Positions 48,001 through 59,732 of a stretch of 64,000 nt of DNA are shown piece after piece. How positions within the stretch are numbered: the stretch's first letter is position 1; every line of letters starts with the position of its first letter. This DNA is from Siphonodentalium dalli (taxonomy: Eukaryota > Mollusca > Scaphopoda > Gadilida > Siphonodentaliidae): positions 143,237,950 to 143,301,949 of the forward strand of contig CP136063.1 of NCBI GenBank assembly GCA_032622095.1. The letters run 5' to 3'. The position numbers and the translations under genes were made by a program. The notes beneath the pieces are model-generated. The model saw only the letters and a list, made by a program, of their open reading frames with translations, searched no databases and was not told the origin of the DNA.

Positions 48001-49323
48001 ATAATATTAATTTACTTCTCACCTACGGGGTGTGCGGGCCTTATGTGGTGCCTTTATACTGTATAAGTTATTGGGGGGCTGAGATGATGTATAGGACAAG
48101 CTGGGAAGCTGATTATCAGGTATATTTTGGACATATTTCTGCTACGGTTTATACCGTGGGTGGTATTACAATAAATACTTCATTCACGCATGAAATGTTT
48201 GTCATAATATATTCGCAGTGTGCGCCTGCTAAATCACCAAGAAATACACGGCTACAAAACAGGTGATTCGAAACAGAACACGTGTGTGCACAATTTTGAC
48301 CGCTAAAAACGAAAAATTCATTTACAGTTTAAATTTTGCATATAAACACGACCATGAATCAAGTTTTTTTTAAACATAAAATAAAATGGCGAATTTTGAG
48401 ATACTTATGCCGAAATACTTTTTATCACTGTTTTCAGCGGAAAAAGCTCAATTAAAACTTTTGTAAAAAGGCTATCGAATATTGTGGCACCTATTGTTTA
48501 TCAAGGTTCGAAATATAATCAGTTATTTGGTCGTCTCCATAAAATGATCGTGTCCATTCTTTGGTAAGGACATGACATTAGCGGTGTATCTCCCACGTCG
48601 CGTTTTGGTCGATTGGTCGTCGGTATCAGTTACATGTAATAACAAAATTAGCGATATTCAGGAGTATTGTTAATTTCATTAATTTCACACAATAAGTTCA
48701 ACAAGCTGTCGTATACACCAACAATTATACAGTCGCCAGAGGGTTAAGCAAAGGTATCGTTATTTATCTCATATTAATATTTTGCTGCTTTCACAAATTA
48801 GACAAGACAAGACCAATATCTTAAATACGGCGAAACGACCACACCAACAACACCGCACTCAGTATCATTTAGTCGATATACAAGGGCGTTGAACAACAAC
48901 GTGACGATTGATGAGAAAATAACACAGCGTGTGTTTCTGAATAATAATGAACCAATGTATCGCTGATTCCTCACCAGAAGGCCATCATTCTTATTGTATA
49001 CTAAGAAAGAAACCACGTGTGACCTTCTGGCTAATAATGGTCGATAGGTAGTGTGACTTACGGACTAGAATACAGTATTGACAATTTGATGTGTGTCCCT
49101 GTCGGTAATATCTATTCATTATTTCACTTCAAATGGTTGTATGAAATCGCCAAGTTTCTATTTCATTAAGGTTTTTGAATAATCTTTGTTTCGCAGGACG
49201 ATATTGGCAGAGCAAACGGGACTCCAACTAAATACTTCGAATGTTTAAGATGAAATCAAACACACAGAGTGTGTAGTGTTTCAACAAAAAAGAATGGCAT
49301 CACATATTGGGGAACGTCCTTAC
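45092..49323. other. Unassigned sequence downstream of the SK exon
   Basis: Over 4 kb between the LINE tail and the 49324-49393 exon. On the gene's strand this is presumably the intron after that exon. I looked for the coiled-coil exon expected next (beginning with a TQN-like sequence) and did not find it. Several AT-rich frames (45674-46111, 47278-47517, 47991-48266) match nothing known. Confidence 0.4.
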
Positions 49324-49393
49324 CTTGGCCATGTCTACAAGTGTGTTCTGGTTCTCAGTTAGTTTCCTTTGATCCATCTTGACACTACGCAAA
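49324..49393 (-). CDS. KCNN: SK channel exon: end of calmodulin-binding domain
   Basis: A 70-bp internal exon of a small-conductance calcium-activated potassium channel. Read on the minus strand it gives one base, then 23 codons: L-R-S then VKMDQRKLTENQNTLVDMAK. This matches the conserved SK-family block that closes the calmodulin-binding domain (VKM-D/E-QRKL...NTL-V/I-D-M/L-AK). It is preceded by a pyrimidine-rich acceptor 'tctttttcttcgtcag' and followed by donor GTAAGG. Its leading T completes the AG left by the exon at 61286-61413 (AG|T, serine), so the phases agree exactly, and it ends in phase 0. In SK channels, calmodulin bound constitutively to this region opens the pore when calcium rises. 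The partner exon lies 11.9 kb away, across a repeat-filled intron. Confidence 0.93.
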
Positions 49394-50865
49394 CTGACGA
49401 AGAAAAAGATAATAGTTTGATTATAATTTGGCACACAAGACGTAGTGGGCATTGACTATTTTGGTTGGCATGAATTCAGTGTTGTCATCTACAACTTACG
49501 GACAATGAGTAACCACCACGAGTAATAGGAACCAAATGCATATAAAATCACGATCATCTCGTGAAATATACTTTTCTGAATGTCGGGAATTATACGCTGC
49601 AAGCATGGTAATTGTGGCCAAACTTTTGTGTCAATAATAACATAACCGAGGATTGTATATACAGTTATAATTGAGTTAAGCCTATATTAATTTTTATTGA
49701 GAAATGGCAGTTACCTGTGGGACTGAATGACAAATTCTCAATTTAGATGTAATACCGCTCCCTAAATTAACTCACATTATATCAATAATGGTAATGGTAC
49801 TGGTATGGGGGCTGCTATAACAGTGCTAATTTTTTTTAATAAATCCAAATTGCAATAATCTGATCAATTAATGCTTGATTTATACATTACAATGATCTAC
49901 ATGTACAACCATAATCTATATTTATCAAAATTGTCGATACGTCAAACACAATCAAATGAACTCTACATCGCGTATTCTGGAAGATCACTATTGCTTCCTT
50001 TTCATAATCCCCTTTGGCGCATATACAAGGCAAAACGTTTACCGTGCTTTCTTTTACTGCCCCTTGGTGTATTGGCCCTTAATTCGCTAGCTCTCAGCTC
50101 AAGTGCAACACAAAACATAACACGGAGATGCTAACATTGTTCTAAGGATCATCCATATTTCATGTGGTATTTAGATAAAAACTTAATTAAAATATATTAA
50201 TGTCCAACCTACTAGCCTGTTATTTCAGTCATGTATAGCGATTGTTTGCAAAGATTGTCCGTTGAGTTTTATTTTAGAAAATAGAGAGATACTCCGAATC
50301 TGAAAATGGTAAAAGTTGAAAGTTGAAAGACAGTATAAGTTCACTGAAAACACTTTCGCTGACCAAAATAATGTCACAATTTTCAGTTTGGCCCATTCTT
50401 CAGTGGCAACTACTACTCCCGTTTGAAGACTGCTCTACTCTGTGACCAATGGTGTTATGTCTCATAGTTTATTGTTGTGAAACCAACCAAGACCCACACG
50501 CTGCTGTCTCGACGACGATGGCGATCTGTATTTGCAGCCTGTATACACTATGTATACCACATTTATAGACTACCGGTCTGAATTGAAATGAATAACGAAC
50601 GGAAATTTCCCATTGTCTCAAATTACGGAAAACCTCACAACAGCACAGCCCTAGTCATACTCTGATATAATAGTTATTTGTAGCGTTTCGTGTAAATACC
50701 ACTGACCTCAGTGATATCACATAAAGCTTAAAACCAATGACTGACATGAACTGGGTGGTTCTTTCTGATATGTGTGTTGGCGTTGATAAGAAGTGAATTG
50801 CAACGTCAGTATGTGTGTGAACGGTTAAGATCTCCAAGCATTCCCATGATGAGTTTCGTCATTTG

Positions 50866-51125
50866 TTCATAGGTTCTTTTTTACAAAGATAAGTGAAATA
50901 GTTTCATTTTTTGAGCCGGAGTTATCCTCCGATAAGCATTTGTAACCATGTGACAAAACACGTCGGATTTTTTAAACGACTTCCAAATGTAACTTGGTAA
51001 CCCCTTTTTAACAGGGAGAGGTGAAACATTTTAATTTTTTTAGTTGGAGTTTTCTCCGTTAAGCATTTGTAACTATGTGACAGAAGCACGTTAGATTTTT
51101 TAAACTACTTCCAAATTTAACTCCA
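50866..51125 (+). repeat. Two tandem copies of a 127-bp unit
   Basis: 'tctccgataagcatttgtaa' type sequence occurs near 50928 and again near 51055. Both are followed by 'gtgacaaaacacgt' or 'gtgacagaagcacgt' and 'gattttttaaac.acttccaaat'. A related 'catttgtaactgagttactgg' and a partial inverse occur at 51160-51270. Located in the SK intron. Confidence 0.65.
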
Positions 51126-51774
51126 AATGCCAAAAAAAGAAAAGAAAAAAAAATACGACACATTTGTAACTGAGTTACTGGTCGGAGGTAACACACGAGC
51201 AAACGTTGAGTAGACTTGTAAAAAAAAACACCACGTATTTGTAACCCAGTAACTGGCTACAAATGCGTTGTGTTTTTTATGCACCAAAATCTGCCATTTA
51301 AGGCATTTGAAAACTATTCACTAAAAAGAGATAGGGACGAATCACTCTCGTCTTAGTCATGGTGAACTTAAGCGTCCTTGTTTTAACAGGGGCAAATACC
51401 GAAGAGAGATATACAAATATTATATTCTGGCCAGGGTTTTTTTTTCAAAGATTGGAAGCAATTACAAACGGCCTTGGAATATTTGTCTGAATTCAGAAAT
51501 ATACATTATGACCGTAGCAAGCTTTAGACTGCAAAGTATCGATCATGTTCGACAAGACAATGCCGTTCAGAGAATTGATTTTTTGTGCGGTTGGGAATTG
51601 GGTAACTTTCCATAACATAACACCAGACGATTGATCAACATATTTTCCTTAGACTGATTAGATATGCTCCCAAAGCGTTTATTATATGCATATTTTATAA
51701 ATTCGTATGCATTTACTTTTACTCCTCCACCATGTTGGTATGAAAGATATTAAAACAAGTTCTCCGACGAGTCT

Positions 51775-52456
51775 ACATGTGTCAATAATCATATATATGG
51801 TCCGAGACCAGACTGGTGTCAATAATCATATATAGGGTCCGAGACCAGAATGGTGTCAAGAATCGTATATAGGGTCCGAGACCAGAATGGTGTCAAGACT
51901 CATATATAGCCGGGGTCCGAGACCAGAATGGTGTCAAGAATCATATATAGGGTCCGAGAACAGAATGGTTTCAATAATCATATATAGGGTACGAGACCAG
52001 AATGGTGTCAAGAATCATATATATGTTCCGAGAACAGAATGGTGTCAAGACATATATAGGGTCCGAGACCAGAATGGTGTCAAGACTCATATATAGTGTC
52101 CGAGACCAGAATGGTGTCAAGAATCATATATAGGGTCCGATAACAGAATGGTGTCAAGAATCATATATAGGGTACGAGACCAGAATGGTGTCAAGAATCA
52201 TATATAGGGTCCGAGACAAGAATGGTGTCAAGAATCATATATAGGGTCCGAGACCCCAGAATGGTGTCAATAATCATATATATGTTCCGAGACCAGAATG
52301 GTGTCATGAATCATATATAGGGTCCGAGAACAGAATGGTGTCAAGAATCGTATATAGGGTCCGAGACCATAATGGTGTCAAGACTCATATATAGCCGGGG
52401 TCCGAGACCAGAATGGTGTCAAGAATCATATATAGGGTCCGAGAACAGAATGGTGC
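51775..52456 (+). repeat. 37-bp minisatellite, about 18 units
   Basis: Unit 'gtgtcaagaatcatatatag' + 'ggtccgagaccagaatg', highly homogeneous. A variant unit containing 'gccggggtccgag' appears twice, about 485 bp (13 units) apart, embedded in the same order of neighbouring variants. This shows that a multi-unit block was duplicated. Frames on the plus strand read through the array and are not genes. Confidence 0.92.
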
Positions 52457-54590
52457 AGGTGTATTCGAAGAATGTTAGTAATCAACAAATGACATTCGGG
52501 CAACGAACACTAATTTATTTATACATGGATCGTTACACGGAATCTGTTAGACGAAATTGACTGCACATGCGAACTGCATTCCACTGTACAGTGTACAGCG
52601 AATCATACCAGGCACGTAACGTATAGTTCTTGCTGCTTATGCATGAGCAACCCTATCCGCCGGTTTTGGAACATTTTCGGCAATCCCCTCGCTCAGTATC
52701 TCATATGTCAAATATTATTATCACCATTAACCATTATTTCATCACCATCATCAATTTATGTTTGATGCAATGAATGTTCATCATTGATGATTAACGTGTT
52801 ACAACGTTATCAATAGCGTAACAGTGTGTTGTATACAACGCTATCAATAGAGTAACGTCTCTTTCATTTTCGAGGAAAGACCTTCACAAGATATGATATT
52901 AAATGTTGCTTATATACGTATAACACATTTTCAATTGTGGTCAGTCCTGTATGTCGGGCAGTTATCAAAATTAATTCACTGCTTCAATTCCCGACATGAG
53001 CGGATTGTCAACGACGCGACGTTTAATACGCTTATATGGAGAAGTTCGTCAGTTGCTTGCCGCATGTGGTGTTTTTTGCATGGAATGAGGTTATTGCACA
53101 TTGACATTAGACATCTATCAAACTTTCCTCCACCAATAAATTGACCTTGTTGTAGTATCTATCATCTGGAACGACGGTAAAACACAATATACTAATCCAG
53201 CATAGGGGAGATATAGTGGACATAACATAGAAATATAGTCCGCTGAACAGTCTTTGGTAGTTCCGATATCAATCGACCTTTTTTGTGATTAGCGTGTGCC
53301 AATAAACATCGCATCAACTGTCCGACATTCTTAAATGTTGCGCGCCAGGTGAAAATGTCATATGTTCGTATTTCGATTCAGAAATTTTGTCGATCGTAAG
53401 TGTGGTAAAATAAAACTGAACCCTTTAGTTTGAGCGTAATGCTAGCATATTCGATATCGAATAATGGCACTCATGACTTTTCCTTAAATTGTGCTCTGGC
53501 AATAACATGCCACTTCTTTCTGTCAATAATCAAGCAATTATTAACATATTCGAGACAGAACATGACTGATCGTTTCTGACACTTACGAACGTATTTGAAA
53601 ATATTGCATTAAGTAATTTGAGTTTTGTTATGCAATTCCTTACACCATCTGCCACTTTCCGAATATGATATCGGAAGACTATGTATACGTTTAATGTCTG
53701 TTCAACAAATATAGCGGTAATCGAAACTTCTGATTCCAAACCTGTTCAAAGAGCCTTGTTTCAATTTATTATGATTTATTTGTGAGAGCTTTCAGATCCA
53801 TGAATTGATGAGAGCTCTTAGACCCATTTGCCTTACCTCGCCCATAACAACATGTCACCGTCTTCAATAAAATAGTAACTTCTCTATAAAGAAGAATATA
53901 AATTTTGCCTTAGCACACCAATCTTCACGTCGACGCCAGGTCACCATTATATAAAATTTAATTATCGTGTTCAACGACAATAATATTTTATTCAGCGGAC
54001 AATTATTCTATTTCAAAACCATAATTAAAACTGTTGCCATTTCGTCTTTTTGAACACTTAAAGTGCGCAACTTGGTTTGGTTTATACTATTGGGGAAACA
54101 ACCGACCCTGAAGCAACTGCCATCTACAATTTGAAAGAGAGTTGAAATTTACTTTCCAATTAGGTGGCGTGAAATATTTGGATTTTCCAATTGGGGAGGG
54201 GATTGTGCAAATAGTATCGTCTATATACACCCACAACCCGGTCTTTCTGAATCTATAGGTATCCGTTGTATGGACGCAATGGTGTTAATATTATTAGCAA
54301 TCGGCGCCACTAAAGATAAAATGTATTCCATATGTTGATTGCTTCACTTATATAGCGCTCAAATGAACTGGTCGTTTGATTGGAATGCCTCGTGAATTCA
54401 AATATGTAATGTGCATAACCATACTGTTCGATGACCGACAAGCTTATAATATGTGGCATACGGTCTGACTGTGCATGACGAGAGCACAACATTCCAAACA
54501 GAACAATATAGATATTCCCACAAATGGCAAGACTGACGTAATGTGTAACAACTGACGCAAATCAGTTGGCAAGTTCTAGGTCAGTACTTC

Positions 54591-56202
54591 AAGTGGAATA
54601 TCTGAGCCTTTGCCATGAGCCACTGCATGGGCATCTATATATAGACAATCATGCATTCACTGCCAGACTGAATGTAATTGTTGACACATCAGTAGAAGAT
54701 TGTATACAAATTCGAGCTAAGTTCGTGAATTTCTATACATTTTCAACAGATTGGGTGAAACTTTCGCAAATAAGTGATTTGCAACAAAACATGGACCAGA
54801 TGCGGTTTATTAATGCCGTTCATACTTCTACATATTAAAGTATTGCCCGGCTCCCGTCAAAGTTGATCTTGGCATCGCCTGTTCGTGGTATGCATCCTTA
54901 ATAAGAATAAACGGCATAATGTCCCTGATGGCGACCAATTACATAGAATGGGATATGAGATCAAGCCGGAACCGACCCGTTAGCACATGCGACTCAGCGT
55001 GATCAATCGTTACTGCAGAATTAGTTCAAGCGGAGAATGGCAGAAATGTGCGATGCATGTTTTACTCCACAGCAGAAAACATCTGTCCTTGTTCAATCGG
55101 GACCACGTTAAATTCTCCCGCAGCAATTTGCAATTTGATCCCGACGTTAATGCACTAGATCAGACTCAGATATTCTGGTCGTGTGCAGGCATATTGACAG
55201 TAATAGTAGCACTAGACGCCATATAGCCAATTGACTCTGTGAGTGTTGATGTAAGACATATAGCTTGGTTAGGTGCGTGTCATATATGAAGATCGCAAGG
55301 CTATATATTCTGTATATCATAACAAAATAGCCACATCTTATTTATTATCGCGCAGCAACCCCACCCCTTGTGTTCTCGGGGTAGAATAGGCCTACCGCCA
55401 ACTGCGAGGGTTAAGAATCCCCTAATGTGGCACCCTGTTTGCCGAGGGGTACATTTCGTGAGGTGTGATGTAGGGGTCCTGGTGGATCGTACCACGTGAG
55501 ACATCGACCTGCGGTACAGCTTAGCTCATGGTCCACTTTGGTCATACATCTCTTTAAGACGGGTGATTGAGTAGACCCGGCTCACTCAATGGGCTAGTCA
55601 CGCCTCTCCATATTGTTTCAGATTCAATTTGTGTACGCTGTTGTTATATTACTGTTTGTTCATGTATGATGTCGTCTCTGTTCTCTTCTGTCTCTTTGGT
55701 ATTCGTCCTTATGATTGTTGACAGTTGAATCCTGTATTTGTTCATGCCTGTCTCACTGTGGGATGATACCGGGAGGCTGATACATGCACTGGCTAAGCGG
55801 GTCACATTCAGCTATGTACATATTCGAAGGGTAGTACGCAGCGGCTACTGGGCTAGTTATCGATATTTTGCTTTTTATATGGCAATTGAAATAAAAAAAA
55901 ACATCGACCTGATCGTAAGAATGATGACGCACTTTGTCAAACTGATGCTGGGATTTCCCCTCAGTACATGGTTCTTAACTTCGATTCGACTATGAAAAGA
56001 CTTTCTGTATTTGGCATTGATAAGACACTTCAGAGTATTGCCTGACAATTGAAATTTGTCAAACCGATTAGGACCGGGCCAGTGACTGGCTCAATCCTGG
56101 ATGTTCAAAGAAAGTTCAACCTGATGCTTTATTGCAGTTAACATATACATGTATTGGACGAACACCAGTCCCGGTTGTGCTTCACAAACATTGAATAATA
56201 GC
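54591..56202 (+). repeat. 1.6-kb segment present only in duplication copy 1
   Basis: Missing from copy 2, where 'gcagtacttc' runs directly into 'cagagcagttttg'. Its 3' part (from about 55905) is the N-terminal half of the retroposon ORF1, which continues across 56203 without a break. Copy 2 has therefore most likely suffered a deletion, rather than copy 1 gaining an insertion. 55330-55620 is GC-richer and may be the retroposon's 5' untranslated region. Confidence 0.7.
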
Positions 56203-56851
56203 AGAGCAGTTTTGAGATCACGCGATATCTCCGACTCTGCTGAGTCGGAGATATTGGCTGAGTTGGCTCCATGGTGAGTTACTGATGTTCGCAAATGTTC
56301 TAAGACAGTTGATGGACTAAACATTCCTTTGCAGAGTTATCTTTTGACTTTCAATCATTGCGAACATCCGCCGGCATTGAAGGTAGGCAATACGAAGATA
56401 GATTTGTCTACATGTGTTCCAAATTCCTTACGATGTTTTAAATGTCAGGGGTATGGTGATGAACATTGTAAAAGTACAGAAACCATATGTGATGCTGTTC
56501 TATTTCTGGTCCTGATCATGTGGGACTATGAATTCAAAATTCAACGATATAAGGCTGAGCAACATCTATCACATTCAGATGCAAAGAAAACAATCGGTGC
56601 TCGACCATCAATTCAGCAAGTCACTTACTCTGCTATCGCTTCTACCAAAAAAGTGTGCTTAAGCCAGCACTCCGACAGACATCAGCCAGACCATTCGTGT
56701 ATCACAAGCGACACAAGTTGACTATCTGATACAGCTCTTGTCCCAGAACCTGTATCACATGCCATGTTATCGTCTACCGAAGATGCTCACAAACAATACT
56801 CTCAACTTGAGCAAGTTACTGCAATACAGTCTATTTGTGTTGAAGCGATTG
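55905..56851 (+). pseudogene. Retroposon gag-like ORF1, copy 1 (broken, 3' cut at duplication junction)
   Basis: A plus-strand gag-like ORF1 of a non-LTR retrotransposon (I/Nimb-like or related). It starts around 'QYMVLNFDST', 'LSVFGIDKTLQSIA', continues with frameshifts to 'RSRDISDSAESEILAELAPW' (56210-56274), then a TGA, 'VTDVRK', 'SYLLTFN' and PNSLRCFKCQGYGDEHC, followed by an 'FKIQRYKAEQHLSHSDAKKT' block. This order (N-terminal domain, 'ILAEL', 'Y.LTF', zinc knuckle, 'I.R.K....S...A') is that of LINE nucleic-acid-binding ORF1 proteins. The zinc knuckle is degenerate: the usual histidine is aspartate and spacing is one or two residues short, and the second and third knuckles are missing. 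It is not functional. The 3' end is cut by the segmental duplication junction. Confidence 0.8.
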
Positions 56852-59250
56852 TAACGTCTCTTTCATTTTCGACGAAAGACCTTCACAAGATATGATATTA
56901 AATGTTGCTTATATACGTATAACACATTTTCAATTGTGGTCAGTCCAGTAAATCGGGCAGTTATCAAAATTAATTCACTGCTTCAATTCCCGAGAGGAGC
57001 GGATTGTCAACGACGCGACGTTTAATACGCTTATATGGAGAAGTTCGTCAGTTGCTTGCTGCTGTGGTGGTTTTTGCATGGAATGAGGTTATTGCACATT
57101 GACATTAGACATCTATTCAAACTTTCCTCCAACAATAAATTGACCACCTTGTTGTAGTATCTATCTTCTGGAACGACGGTAAAACACAATAGACTAATCC
57201 AGCATAGGGGAGATATAGTGGACATAACATAGAAACATAGTCCGCTGAACAGTCTTTGGTAGTTCCGATATCAATCGACCTTTTTGTGTGATTAGCGTGT
57301 GCCAATAAACATCGCATCAACTGTCCGACATTCTTAAATGTTGCGCGCCAGGTGAAAATGTCATATGTTCGTATTTCGATTCAGAAATTTTGTCGATCGT
57401 AAGTGTGGTAAAATAAAACTGAACCCTTTAGTTTGAGCGTAATGCTAGCATATTCGATATCGAATAATGGCACTCATGACTTTTCCTTAAATTGTGCTCT
57501 GGCAATAACATGCCACTTATTTCTGTCAATAATCAAGCAATTATTAACATATTCGAGACAGAACATGACTGATCGTTTCTGACAATTACGAACGTATTTG
57601 AAAATATTGCATTAAGTAATTTGATTTTTTTTAATGCAATTCCTTATACCATCTGCCACTTTCCGAATATGATATCGGAAGACTATGTATACGTTTAATG
57701 TCTGTTCAACAAATATAGCGGTAATCGAAACTTCTGATTCCACACCTGTTCAAAGAGCCTTGTTTCAATTTATTATGATTTATTTGTGAGAGCTTTCAGA
57801 TCCATGAATTGATGAGAGCTCTTAGACCCATTTGCCTTACCTCGCCCATAACAACATGTCACCGTCTTCAATAAAATAGTAACTTCTCTATAAAGAAGAA
57901 TACACATTTTGCCTTAGCACACCAATCTTCACGTCGACGCCAAGTCACCATTATATAAAATTTAATTATCGTGTTCAACGACAATAATATTTTATTCAGC
58001 GGACAATTATTCTATTTCAAAACCATAATTAAAACTGTTGCCATTTCGTCATTTTGAACACTTAAAGTGTGCAACTTGGTTTGGTTTATACTATTGGGGA
58101 AACAACCGACCCCTGAAGCAACTGCCATCTACAATTTGAAAGAGAGTTGAAATTTACTTTCCAATTAGGTGGCGTGAAATATTTGGATTTTCCAATTGGA
58201 GAGGGGATTGTGCAAATGGTATCGTCTATATACACCCACAACCCGGTCTTTCTGAATCTATAGATATCCGTTGTATGGACGCAATGGTGTTAATATTATT
58301 AGCGATCGGCGGCACTAAAGATAAAATGTATTCCATATGTTGATTGCTTCACTTATATAGCGCTCAAATGAACTGGTCGTTTGATTGGAATGCCTCGTGA
58401 ATTCAAATATGTAATGTGCATAACCATACTGTTCGACGACCGACAAGCTTATAATATGTGGCATACGGTCTGACTGTGCATGACGAGAGCACAACATTCC
58501 AAACAGAACAATATAGATATTCCCACAAATGGCAAGACTGACGTAATGTGTATCAACTGACGGAAATCAGTTGGCAAGTTCTATAATAGGGCAGTACTTC
58601 CAGAGCAGTTTTGAGATCACGCGATATCTCCGACTCTGCTGAGTCGGAGATATTGGCTGAGTTGGCTCCATGGTGAGTTACTGATGTTCGCAAATGTTCT
58701 AAGACAGTTGATGGACTAAACATTCCTTTGCAGAGTTATCTTTTGACTTTCAATCATTGCGAACATCCGCCGGCATTGAAGGTAGGCAATACGAAGATAG
58801 ATTTGTCTACATGTGTTCCAAATTCCTTACGATGTTTTAAATGTCAGGGGTATGGTGATGAACATTGTAAAAGTACAGAAACCATATGTGACGCTGTTCT
58901 GTTTCTGGTCCTGATCATGTGGGACTATGAATTCAAAATTCAACGATATAAGGCTGAGAAACATCTATCACATTCAGATGCAAAGAAAACAATCGGTGCT
59001 CGACCATCAATTCAGCAAGTCACTTACTCTGCTATCGCTTCTACCAAAAAAGTGTGCTTAAGCCAGCACTCAGACAGACATCAGCCAGACCATTCGTGTA
59101 TCACAAGCGACACAAGTTGACTATCTGATACAGCTATTGTCCCAGAACCTGTATCACAGGCCATGTTATCGTCCACCGAAGATGCTCACAAACAATACTC
59201 TCAACTTGAGCAAGTTACTGCAATACAGTCTATTTGTGTTGAAGCGATTG
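56852..59250 (+). repeat. Segmental duplication, copy 2 (2.4 kb)
   Basis: Head-to-tail second copy of 52853-56851 lacking the internal 1.6 kb. Differences from copy 1 are scattered substitutions and small indels (for example 'tcgaggaaag' against 'tcgacgaaag'), at roughly a few per cent, so the duplication is recent compared with most repeats here. Confidence 0.93.
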
Positions 59251-59732
59251 CTCCACAACAAAATTCGCCTGGTGCTTTGGCAATAATAATCGCCAAAGTC
59301 TCTCCAACGTTTAGACTCCCAGCTTGACGTATTTATAAAGGTTCATGCGCGATTCATCAACTAGTTTTTATACTTTATCAATGCCATATATGATGTTAAA
59401 GGCTACTTTACATATTTCGATGTGCAGACTTGGTAATTTCGTGTTATTTATTTGCTATTTATGATGTATTCTTGTACTACTTTTATAGGTATTATTGTAT
59501 GCTTGTACACTATTCAGTTCTTGAATTTATAGTCATGACTCCAATTGGAAACATTCCTCTTGGGTGCTTATATTTGTAAATGGCTCATTATTTTAATCTA
59601 ATCCACTGTCTGATTTATCTATACAGTTGCTTCGCTACAATATTTTCTATAATATCTGATTATAATCTTGGTCGTGATATGGCCTAGCGGCTAAAACCGC
59701 TAAAAACAATAAACCCTCAATCAATCAATCAG
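58602..59732 (+). mobile_element. Half-LINE retroposon: ORF1 remnant plus LINE 3' tail
   Basis: Copy 2 of the gag-like ORF1 (58602 to about 59327) with the same TGA and degenerate zinc knuckle as copy 1. The frame continues after a second TGA (about 59118) through 'TEDAHKQYSQLEQ' to a TGA at about 59327. It then passes directly into a 400-bp AT-rich 3' region ending 'gatatggcctagcggctaaa', a small hairpin (GCGG.TAAAACCGC), 'aataaa' and a (TCAA)n tail at about 59716-59732. No endonuclease or reverse transcriptase lies between. Such tandem-tetramer tails and 'ATATGGCCTAG' ends are typical of I/Nimb-like LINEs in molluscs. The layout resembles mammalian HAL1 half-LINEs. It could instead be a simple internal deletion of one LINE. 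Confidence 0.75.

Larger units (their letters stand above)
52853..56851 (+). repeat. Segmental duplication, copy 1 (4.0 kb)
   Basis: Aligns with 56852-59250. The first 1.74 kb (52853-54590) match 56852-58600 at high identity. 54591-56202 have no counterpart in copy 2, and 56203-56851 match 58602-59250. Both copies start TAACGTCTCTTTCATTTTCG and end at 'gttgaagcgattg', giving a clean head-to-tail junction at 56851/56852. Frames at 53530-53739, 54310-54492, 54566-54838 and 54987-55226 match no known family. Confidence 0.93.

Noticed and set aside
51887-52560. Plus-strand frames through the 37-bp minisatellite with a recurring peptide
   Set aside because: The repeat period keeps the frames open. 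The peptides start identically because the repeat block is duplicated.
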